A stretch of DNA of 64,000 nt from Lachnospiraceae bacterium UBA7143. GTDB taxonomy: Bacteria; Bacillota; Clostridia; Lachnospirales; Lachnospiraceae. The DNA lies in the NCBI GenBank assembly GCA_002491905.1, contig DKWV01000035.1, positions 61,309 through 125,308 of the forward strand. The letters are read 5' to 3'. Under the pieces are notes generated by a model that was given only the letters and a program-made list of their open reading frames with translations, did no database searches and was not told the DNA's origin. A program made the position numbers and the translations under genes. This document shows positions 16,327-24,137 of this stretch, piece after piece; the first letter of the stretch is position 1, and every line of letters begins with the position of its first letter.

Positions 16327-18510
16327 TCATTCCGCCACATAACACTTCTGCCCGTCCTGTGTCATCACGGCAAACACTTCTCCATATCCTCTTACAGACT
16401 GTGCCGGGATCTTCCACTTGCTGAAATTCATATTCTCATCGATAAAATAAGCATCCCCATCCTCAATGACCATCGCTTTTCCGTCGTAAAATTGTGCTGC
16501 GTCGTCAAACATCTGCACCACATTCCCATCATGGTCAATATACCCCCATTGACCGTCTTTCTGATACAGCCAATAGGTTGTATCGGCCATTCCGACATAA
16601 TCGCCCTCCACCAGCACCGCCTCGTCTGTCAGGAATTCCTGGATACCGCCGTACCCATCCTCTCTCTTCTCCTGCTTTGCCGTATCGATCAAATAGGATA
16701 TTGTCTCTCCGCCATAGGATATGGAAACTGCCATTTTTGTCTTATTGCTGAAACAGTAATTACCATTCTGGTAGAATCTCCTGACACTCCATGACAAATC
16801 TCCACTTTCATCATAATACGGATATCCCGCACGCTCGGCAACAGACTCCATTCTCAGGCAGTACTGCTCCGTTCCCTGCGCGTCATACACATAAAATTTC
16901 CCGTTGGTATCCTCGAAAAAGTCGATTCCCCTGTCCACATAGTATCCTTCGCAGCAGGCTCCGACAGGATAGAATAAATTAATATCGCTGCTGGTCCCAT
17001 TGAACACAATGTCAGAAGATGCTTCCTGTTCCTGCGAAAGTTCGGGATGGCGAAGCAGCCCCCGCTCTTCAAAAATATCATCAACCGTGCCGTCCTGAGA
17101 AATGCGGTATTCCGTTCCCTTGCTGCCACTGCTTGAAAAGGCGTAACCCTCATTAAAACCGACTGCTCCCGCCTGTCCGTCCGCATCGCTCCCGTCAGAT
17201 GCAAACAGCGTCGTACCGTCCAGTTTTTCATAGCCGAAATGGTACATCATATCCTCACTGATCTGCGTCCACAGTACTACGCCGTCGCTGACCGCCTGAA
17301 TTGGCTTGTCCGTCTGAAAAATCTCATTTCCCTCTCTGTCAAAAACCTTGAAATCCCCTTCTCTTCCGAAAAAGGTCTGTCCGTCATTATTGGGCGCCGT
17401 GCAGGCAAAATCGTATTCTATCGGTACAATGACCTGATCGTCATAAGTGACAAGTCCCCATTTGCCCCCATTGGAGACCACAATGATCCCGTCTCTTCCC
17501 AATCCCATCTGATCATATTTCCCTGAGATTGCAAGTTCCTCATATTCCTCCGTTTCCTCTGCCGCTTCCGGTTCTGCCTCCACAGCCTCCCTGCCGGTCT
17601 CTGTCGGCATCTGCTCATCGCTTTCCGCCTGTGCTTCCTGTGACTGCATCGGTACCTGCTCCGCCGGTTCCTGTACTTCCTCTGATGACCGAAACACGAC
17701 CGCGCCGATCACAGCGGCAATTCCTAAGACTACAGCCAATCCAATCAAAATTCTGACTTTCATGCCGGCCTTCGCCAGACCGCCAAACTTAGATATACCG
17801 CCCTTATCGTCTTCGTTCACACGGTTTTCCCAAACAGTATCCTTCAACTTTTCCGACATGGGAACGGCTTCGCACGCCTCTGCTTCCTTCGCAAAGAAGA
17901 GCAGCATAAACGGCGCCAGCGTGTAGAGTTTTGTATCCTTCTCTTTCTCCAATGCCAAAACCTCCTGCTTGATCTTCGCCTTGGCACGATTTAAGTGGGA
18001 TTTGACCGTATTGATCGGAATGCCAAGCTCTTCGGCAATCTCCTCCTGTTTTCGTTCCTGATAGTAATACGCAATGACACACAGCCGCTGCATATCGCTC
18101 AAACCGTCAATGATCTCCCAAATCAGACGCCTTTTTTCCATATCCTGCAGGATGGACTCCGGTATAAAAGCCTCATCATCCGCGACAGAAGCAATCAACT
18201 CCTGTCCATCCTCTCCTTCATTAGAGAGAAACCACTTTTCTTCCCTGTTAAAATAAGCATAGCAGCGCCGCCTGGCGATCGTCGCCGCCCAGCTTAAGAA
18301 ATCTTGTGGATTCCGCAGTTGTGAAATATTTCCTGTAATATCCAGATAAGTCTCCTGCAACAGGTCCTTTGCTGTATCCTCGTTCCTGACCAGATGCTCT
18401 ATACAGACATAAAGATATCTGTGCGACAACTCATAGACCTTATCAAAGGCCTCCCTGTTTCCGCTCTGATATTCACGTACTGCTGTTTCCAGTTCCGCCG
18501 GTGTCTTCAT
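16327..18510 (-). CDS. ECF-type sigma factor fused to a transmembrane helix and WG-repeat ectodomain
   Basis: A 727-residue three-part protein. Residues 1-190 are a sigma-70 family factor: region 2 with DLLQETYLDITGNI and FLSWAATIARRRCYAYF, and region 4 with LSDMQRLCVIAYYYQERKQE and ELGIPINTVKSHLNRAKAKI. A linker leads to one strong membrane helix at 252-273. A Glu/Gln-rich stalk (about 275-320) is followed by some 400 residues with WG-repeat features such as GGKWGLVTYDDQVIVPIEYD and DGQWGYIDHDGNVVQMFDD. The topology puts the sigma part inside and the repeats outside. This would be a sigma factor physically tethered to its own sensor. ATG 18510 has AAAAGG five bases upstream. It follows the BspA gene by 77 bases on the same strand. 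Confidence 0.85.
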   Translation of the reverse strand: MKTPAELETAVREYQSGNREAFDKVYELSHRYLYVCIEHLVRNEDTAKDLLQETYLDITGNISQLRNPQDFLSWAATIARRRCYAYFNREEKWFLSNEGEDGQELIASVADDEAFIPESILQDMEKRRLIWEIIDGLSDMQRLCVIAYYYQERKQEEIAEELGIPINTVKSHLNRAKAKIKQEVLALEKEKDTKLYTLAPFMLLFFAKEAEACEAVPMSEKLKDTVWENRVNEDDKGGISKFGGLAKAGMKVRILIGLAVVLGIAAVIGAVVFRSSEEVQEPAEQVPMQSQEAQAESDEQMPTETGREAVEAEPEAAEETEEYEELAISGKYDQMGLGRDGIIVVSNGGKWGLVTYDDQVIVPIEYDFACTAPNNDGQTFFGREGDFKVFDREGNEIFQTDKPIQAVSDGVVLWTQISEDMMYHFGYEKLDGTTLFASDGSDADGQAGAVGFNEGYAFSSSGSKGTEYRISQDGTVDDIFEERGLLRHPELSQEQEASSDIVFNGTSSDINLFYPVGACCEGYYVDRGIDFFEDTNGKFYVYDAQGTEQYCLRMESVAERAGYPYYDESGDLSWSVRRFYQNGNYCFSNKTKMAVSISYGGETISYLIDTAKQEKREDGYGGIQEFLTDEAVLVEGDYVGMADTTYWLYQKDGQWGYIDHDGNVVQMFDDAAQFYDGKAMVIEDGDAYFIDENMNFSKWKIPAQSVRGYGEVFAVMTQDGQKCYVAE

Positions 18511-18587
18511 CGATCCTTTTCCTCCTCATACCCATACCACTTGACGCCACATAGCCTTACTATTGTACCACTATCCTATTCCTCCCG

Positions 18588-21500
18588 CTACGGCGCCTGA
18601 TATACATCCCTGTTCAGAATAGTGAACTTGACGGTTACATTCCCGCCGTACATACCGGTTCCGATGACTGTTACGCTTCCCCTGTTCTTACCGGCCGTCA
18701 CATTGGCTCCGTAGGTCAGTGTATAGTCACCTGCTGCCGCCTTTTTCTCCGCCAGCTTTTTCAGATGATACATACTGCCGGTCAACGTTGCCTCGTCCGA
18801 CATCTCATCTTTCTTTGCTTTCTTAACATCCTTTGCATCTCCAAAGTAAATCGTCACATCCGGCCTCACCTGCTGTCCGTTATAGGTGATCCGTGCCGGT
18901 TCATTCGACACCACCACATATATATTGTTAGCAGTCAGCTTCGTCTGATAGACGTTCAGATATACCGTAATCTCTTTTCCAGAATCGGTCTTGTAGCCTT
19001 TTCCTGCAACCGCCTTGATAACTGCCCGGGGAGCAGCCTTGCGTAACTCTTCCCATCCCGTTGCGCCGTTATCCGCAGCATTGGCCGATAATCCAAACGC
19101 CTCCAGCTTTTCCAGATAACTTTTCACCGCCGTTTGGCTGCAGTTCTCATAATCCACTGTGTAATCCTTCTTGCCGCCCAGCGTCTTCCTGCCATCCTTT
19201 ACCGTAATCTTAGGAGCATACTCATAATTATCCCTTTTCCTGTCGTCAAATGCCACCGCTGCCGCTGACACAGTCAGATTATCCGCACCTTCCTCCATCG
19301 CCGCTTCGCTGATGGCAAAGGTAACTTTCAGACTGCCCGTATAGTTTCCCTTACCCTTGAAAGTCATAGTCGGAACCTTATTTGCCTGACCTGCGGACGC
19401 CAGCACCGTATTGTTGGCATAACTCACTGTATAATCCGTTCCTTCCTTCAGCACGACACCTGTCGGCTTTCCCGCCCCGTCAATCAGACCCATGCGGATG
19501 CGTTTGGACGGTTTCGCCCCCTCTCTCGTGTACAGCACTGTGCCGTTCAGTCTGTAGACCGTATTTCCTTTTTCATCCGATTCAGATGTGAGAGAGTCCT
19601 GCCCATTATCCGTGCCGTCTGCCGCTTCCACTTTCACGGAAGCAGAATCCGCCAGCGACACCGCCCCAATCTTGAATGTCTTCTGAAAGCTTCCGCTGTA
19701 ACCCGACTCCGGTCTTGCCATAAAAATCATGGTTGCAGTGCCCTTTTTGACATTATTTTTGTAGCTGATGGTATAATGCCGTCCATAATCCAACGTTTTG
19801 GACACTGGATTTGCCTTTGTCACTTTGGTTGCAAGAGTTACCTTATTTTGCGTTACGGCTCTGCCGGTGTAAGGCATTGACGTTTCCAACCCCTTCACAT
19901 CTATGGTGTTCGCCTTGAACGCCTCACCTGTAATCTTAAATGTGGCACTCTTGCTGCCCATGTAGTCTCCAATCCCGGTGACAGTCATGGTTGCGGTTCC
20001 CACCGCTTTGTTGTCGGCATATGTAACGATATAATCTTTGCCGCAGATCAAATACTTCTTACCGTTTTTCACCGTGAAAAGGTCGTTTCCGTCTGCCTCC
20101 GGGGAACTGCTGCTCCACTCGCCCTTCTCATCTACCTTATAGTATTTCCTGTTCTCGTAATAACCGGGTGTCAGCATCACCGCACTGCCGCTGTAAGGTC
20201 TGCTTTTCAGATTTTTCCCTAATGCGACAGTGACATTTTTTATCAATTTTACTTTGTCCGTCACATAGACATTTTTGCGGATCTCTCCCTTATAATTGCC
20301 CGTTCCTGTTATTATCATCTCAAAGACGCCGTTGTACCCCCTCGGAATACTGGGAAACGTATATTTGTTATTGCCAAACGTTCCCGCGACGCTCCAAGCA
20401 CCACCGTTTTCGCCTTTTACCGCCTTGCCGTCCGCATCATGCGCATCGGACGAGGACAGCGCCACCGTAAAATCCGTCCCCGCTTTCATGGCTTTCTTGT
20501 ATTTCAGGGACGAGAACGGATTCTGTTCTTTTGTCGTACTTTTCACAAGCTGATCCGTATATTTCAGAGTAACGCCAACCGCCGCGTTCCCCTTTCCGTC
20601 TCCGATATCAGCTTTTTGAATATGAAAGTTCCTGTAAACTGTGCCAGTATGATTGCCCTTTCCCTTGATTTCCACATAGGGCAATTGTTTATTAAACGCA
20701 TTCTGCTCCTCTCCGTCTGCCTCCAGACTTCCGGAAACGCCTCCCTGAGCCGTCACCTGATCCGCATTCGTATTATTCACATATTTGACTGTATAATCCC
20801 TGCCGGACTTAAGCAGCGTACCATCCGCAGCAAACACTGCGGGCACCGGCTTGATGGCGCTTCCTGTGTAAGTCTGATTCGGAATTTCCTGAATAAAGAC
20901 GCCTCCCTCGGCTGTCTGCGCCCTCCAACGGGCGTACAACGTAATGTTTTCCTGCACGGTATCCGTTGTGAAATTCCACGCTTTCGTACATGCGCGGTCC
21001 TTATACCATCCCTCAAAGACATGATCCGCATCCGTCGGCCTCTCTGGCTCATCGATCAGCTGACCGGAGCGAGCGGAAATAAGCGGGGTTATCCCGGTTC
21101 CATGTCCCATCATATCAAAAGAAACTTTATAAACTACTCGCTCTTCCGCAATTGTAAGCGTACCCGACAGATAACCGTTCTCTCCTACCGCATAGTTTGC
21201 GCCCACATTGTCCACCGACGGAGTGACCGTATAGACCCCTGTCGTGGCCGTGTTGACCGTCGCCTCATTTCCCTCCGCATCAGTGAAAGAGAATACGATT
21301 CCCGTCACTTTTTCTTCATCTCCGTTATAGAAACCCTTCATTTCACAGGCAAAGGTCTCCGGCACAGGATCCCCCACTGCAATCGTGGTATCCTCCACCC
21401 GAATGGTTACATCTGCAGGCGTTATGGTAAAGGTTTTTTCCACCTTCCCGCTATAGACACCCATGCCCGCAATCACCACAGACGCCTCTCCCGCGTTGAT

Positions 21501-23372
21501 ATTGTTCTTGTAGGATACGGTGTAATCCGTCCCGGCAGTCAGCGTTTCCGCACCGTTTTTCAATTTAACATTGGGAATCGGTGTCTGCGCACGGCCATTA
21601 TAGATATAAGCAGCCGCCTCCGGCAGCGTAACTTCCACACTGTCACCGCTCATGGCAAGCGTCACCGTCAGTTCAATCTCCGCCGTCAGTACGCTGTTTG
21701 TTTCAGGCTCGGTGTAGGACACGACCAGCATCTTTTTGCCCGGTTTGGACATAGTAATCTCTGCTGCGTTAGTTGTAAAGCCTTGGGTAAGCGGAATGAC
21801 CGCCCCCTTGCTGCTGTGATATATTACTGTAAGATCATCCACATTCAATGTATCTCCGCACAGATATGCTGTCTTTTTCTTCGACGCCGTGATGGAAGCC
21901 GTGACGACAGACGTCGGTTTATTCTTTGTGAGCACAATGCTGTAATCCAGATTTTTCGGCAGTTCCTGCACTTTAGTGCCATCCGCCATATACCATGTCT
22001 CCGATGTATGTTTCCCATTCCAAACATATTTCAGCGGAACAGTCCGCTTTAGATTTTTAGGCGTATAGATTGTCTTCAGCTTTCCGTTTTTCCAGTTTGG
22101 CAGGAAAGAACTGATGTCCTCCTCCACATTGCCGAGGTCAAAACCGCTCAAATCCAGAACCTCCAGAGAATGACTGCTGTTGAACATCGCATTGATATAA
22201 CGTACGTTTGATGTATCAAAGCTGCTCAAATCCAGTTCCGTTCTGTAATGGTTTTGAGCAAACATACCGGACATGTCCACTACCTTGGATGTGTCAAAAC
22301 CACTCAGATCAACGTCCGCGTTGTTCCCGCGGAACATTTCACACATGTCTGTCACATTTGATGTATCGAAGCTGCTCAAATCAATCTGCTTCATCTCGGA
22401 GCATCCGTCGAACATACCATACATATCTGTTACCTGTGAGGTAATAAAACTGCTTAAGTCAAGTTCCTGCAGGCCGCATGCGCTAAACATATATCGCATA
22501 TTCCTGACATTCGACGTATTAAATTGACTCAGATCAAGATTTTTTAACGCAAGGCATTCATTAAACATACATGACATGTTCGTGACATTCGACGTATCAA
22601 ATTTACTCAGATCAAGGGTTTCCAACGCAGAGCAGCCGTTAAACATACTTTCCATGTTCGTTACCGCGGATGTATCAAAGTCGCTCAGATCTGCCTCTGT
22701 CAATTCACTACATCCATGAAGCAGATACGACGCATCCGTCATTCCTGTCACTTTAATCTGCGCAGATTTAATCTTATCCTGATGGTCAGCCCACGGTACT
22801 GTTCGAACCCAATCCTTCTTCCGGGCAGCAAACTCCCCAGTGCCCTCCACCACCAGTTTTCCGCTCTTCTCAATATACCACACCGTATCGGAGCCGTTCT
22901 CTTTATATTCGCCATGTGCGATCACATCCATCGGCACAGACACGGACATGATGGATGCCGGGCTGCTTATCTCCGCATCGTCCTCCACGACAGACTCATC
23001 CCCCGTGTCGACTTCTTCGGAATTTTCTTCCGGTGTCTCCGCCTCTATCTCTTCTTCTGGCTGCGGCGGCGCATCTTCTCCCACATTTCCTTCCGACGGT
23101 ATCTCCGGCGTGTCGCCCTCTCCCGAGCCGTCATTTTCATCACTGGATTCCTGCTCGTTATCTCCATCCGCATTTTCTTCCGGGGCACACTCCTCCTGCG
23201 AATCCTGTGCACCCTGACCGGCTGTCATCTCCCCTTCGACTGTCGGCTCATTTTGCCCCGACACCTCACTGGCCCAAACAGTCAATCCTGTCGGTATTAC
23301 ATCGGCTGCACACAGCACCCAGCAAAGGAACAGGACCAATACCCTCTTCCAACCGTTTCTGTTTCTTCTCAT
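18588..23372 (-). CDS. BspA-type leucine-rich-repeat surface protein with repeated Ig-like modules
   Basis: A 1594-residue secreted protein. A signal peptide covers about residues 1-35. An acidic Glu/Asp/Ser-rich stretch runs to about 140. Then come roughly nine BspA-type leucine-rich repeats of the form LDLSxFDTSNVTNMxxMF (about 200-430). A bacterial Ig-like domain is at about 500-580. Further on there are several modules of the form YNG...TP...DYTVSYKNNxNAG...G.Y.G...FTI, and one InlB-type B repeat (FEGWYKDRACTKAWNF) near 790. There is no LPxTG sorting signal, so surface attachment is unclear. Such proteins bind host or microbial surfaces in known cases. ATG 23372 has an AGGAGGAAGAGG ribosome site. 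The leader carries two dyads. Confidence 0.88.
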   Translation of the reverse strand: MRRNRNGWKRVLVLFLCWVLCAADVIPTGLTVWASEVSGQNEPTVEGEMTAGQGAQDSQEECAPEENADGDNEQESSDENDGSGEGDTPEIPSEGNVGEDAPPQPEEEIEAETPEENSEEVDTGDESVVEDDAEISSPASIMSVSVPMDVIAHGEYKENGSDTVWYIEKSGKLVVEGTGEFAARKKDWVRTVPWADHQDKIKSAQIKVTGMTDASYLLHGCSELTEADLSDFDTSAVTNMESMFNGCSALETLDLSKFDTSNVTNMSCMFNECLALKNLDLSQFNTSNVRNMRYMFSACGLQELDLSSFITSQVTDMYGMFDGCSEMKQIDLSSFDTSNVTDMCEMFRGNNADVDLSGFDTSKVVDMSGMFAQNHYRTELDLSSFDTSNVRYINAMFNSSHSLEVLDLSGFDLGNVEEDISSFLPNWKNGKLKTIYTPKNLKRTVPLKYVWNGKHTSETWYMADGTKVQELPKNLDYSIVLTKNKPTSVVTASITASKKKTAYLCGDTLNVDDLTVIYHSSKGAVIPLTQGFTTNAAEITMSKPGKKMLVVSYTEPETNSVLTAEIELTVTLAMSGDSVEVTLPEAAAYIYNGRAQTPIPNVKLKNGAETLTAGTDYTVSYKNNINAGEASVVIAGMGVYSGKVEKTFTITPADVTIRVEDTTIAVGDPVPETFACEMKGFYNGDEEKVTGIVFSFTDAEGNEATVNTATTGVYTVTPSVDNVGANYAVGENGYLSGTLTIAEERVVYKVSFDMMGHGTGITPLISARSGQLIDEPERPTDADHVFEGWYKDRACTKAWNFTTDTVQENITLYARWRAQTAEGGVFIQEIPNQTYTGSAIKPVPAVFAADGTLLKSGRDYTVKYVNNTNADQVTAQGGVSGSLEADGEEQNAFNKQLPYVEIKGKGNHTGTVYRNFHIQKADIGDGKGNAAVGVTLKYTDQLVKSTTKEQNPFSSLKYKKAMKAGTDFTVALSSSDAHDADGKAVKGENGGAWSVAGTFGNNKYTFPSIPRGYNGVFEMIITGTGNYKGEIRKNVYVTDKVKLIKNVTVALGKNLKSRPYSGSAVMLTPGYYENRKYYKVDEKGEWSSSSPEADGNDLFTVKNGKKYLICGKDYIVTYADNKAVGTATMTVTGIGDYMGSKSATFKITGEAFKANTIDVKGLETSMPYTGRAVTQNKVTLATKVTKANPVSKTLDYGRHYTISYKNNVKKGTATMIFMARPESGYSGSFQKTFKIGAVSLADSASVKVEAADGTDNGQDSLTSESDEKGNTVYRLNGTVLYTREGAKPSKRIRMGLIDGAGKPTGVVLKEGTDYTVSYANNTVLASAGQANKVPTMTFKGKGNYTGSLKVTFAISEAAMEEGADNLTVSAAAVAFDDRKRDNYEYAPKITVKDGRKTLGGKKDYTVDYENCSQTAVKSYLEKLEAFGLSANAADNGATGWEELRKAAPRAVIKAVAGKGYKTDSGKEITVYLNVYQTKLTANNIYVVVSNEPARITYNGQQVRPDVTIYFGDAKDVKKAKKDEMSDEATLTGSMYHLKKLAEKKAAAGDYTLTYGANVTAGKNRGSVTVIGTGMYGGNVTVKFTILNRDVYQAP

Positions 23373-23398
23373 ACCTCTTCCTCCTGATTTTTATTAAA

Positions 23399-23431
23399 TC
23401 AGATACAGACACATTACATGTCCGTATCTGA
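23399..23431 (-). promoter_or_regulatory. inverted repeat in the BspA gene leader
   Basis: Arms TCAGATACAGACA (23399-23411) and TGTCCGTATCTGA (23419-23431) pair over 13 bases with one mismatch and a 7-base loop. A smaller dyad, GATAC with GTATC, follows at about 23441-23457. It lies less than 20 bases upstream of the ribosome binding site. Confidence 0.55.
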
Positions 23432-23439
23432 CACAATAA

Positions 23440-24092
23440 GGGATACGGTTCTGTATCGCAGACCGATTATTGCTTGTCAACCCGGCTTATTTATCTTATA
23501 ATGTCTTTGTGTGTATCGCAGACGCAGTCTGTATTGTGTGGCACTTGCCTGCCACCCTTTGCCCGATATCGTTGGCGCGGTATCGGGCGATGCACCGTCT
23601 TTTGTTCTTACCGGGTCTTTTCGCCGCCGTTCCCCAATTGCTGATACTTATTTCCCCTTTTCCACCAATTTCCAGCCTTCTGTTATAAAAGAGAGACTCT
23701 GCATTAAAAAAGTTGCAGCATATAAAAATTTTTTGAGGAAAATCAGCCAAAATAAAAGGGACTACAGCATGCAAAAGCGTAGTCCGAAAACTGCTATTTC
23801 CCACAAAATCCCTTTGGCAGCAGCGCGCAGCCGCTGTCAAAGGGGATCCGTGAGAAATCAAGAACGGGGTGCAAATGCGCTTCCACACTTACACCCCGCT
23901 ATATTTATGGGCACAAAGGGACTGCATTACTGCAGTCTCTGCTTGTCTTGTGTGGCACTTGCCTGCCTGCCCGTCGGTCCTGTTGGCGCAGTATCGATCG
24001 GTACACCTCTATGTTCTTGAAATCTCGTACCTATTTTATCATACCATTTCTATCGGCACAAGCATTTTTGTATAAAACCCGAACCCGAAAAC
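23440..24092. repeat. hairpin-rich non-coding block with a duplicated ~90-bp segment
   Basis: No credible gene in about 650 bases. A segment at about 23519-23611 recurs at about 23931-24020. The two share 20 identical bases (23534-23553 and 23948-23967), then GTTGGCGC and GTATCG. Between and within them are several dyads: GCCCGATA (23561-23568) with TATCGGGC (23581-23588); GGACTAC (23759-23765) with GTAGTCC (23779-23785); a 26-base imperfect stem 23796-23821 with 23833-23858; GACTGCA (23920-23926) with TGCAGTC (23931-23937). Confidence 0.6.
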
Positions 24093-24128
24093 AAAAGAAC
24101 ACCGCCACAGTCGGACGGCGCTCTTTTC
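24093..24128 (-). terminator. Rho-independent terminator of glgP
   Basis: On the minus strand an A-rich GC-hairpin (AAAGAGCGCC... with ...GGCGGTGTTCTTT) ends in TTTTGTTTTC, just after the phosphorylase stop codon. Confidence 0.75.
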
Positions 24129-24137
24129 CATGACAGA

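Noticed and set aside
20439..22052. 537-codon open frame on the plus strand opposite the BspA gene
   Set aside because: It is antisense to a clear repeat protein, is rich in Arg/His/Ile as reverse-complement frames are, and has no ribosome site or domain.
22196..22700. Regular near-repeats in the DNA that could look like a CRISPR or tandem array
   Set aside because: The period and sequence correspond to the leucine-rich repeats of the BspA protein; spacing varies and the frame stays open.
23500..24020. Overlapping short open frames on both strands of the non-coding block
   Set aside because: No ribosome sites, Cys-rich or low-complexity products, and the strand that is open changes with each hairpin.
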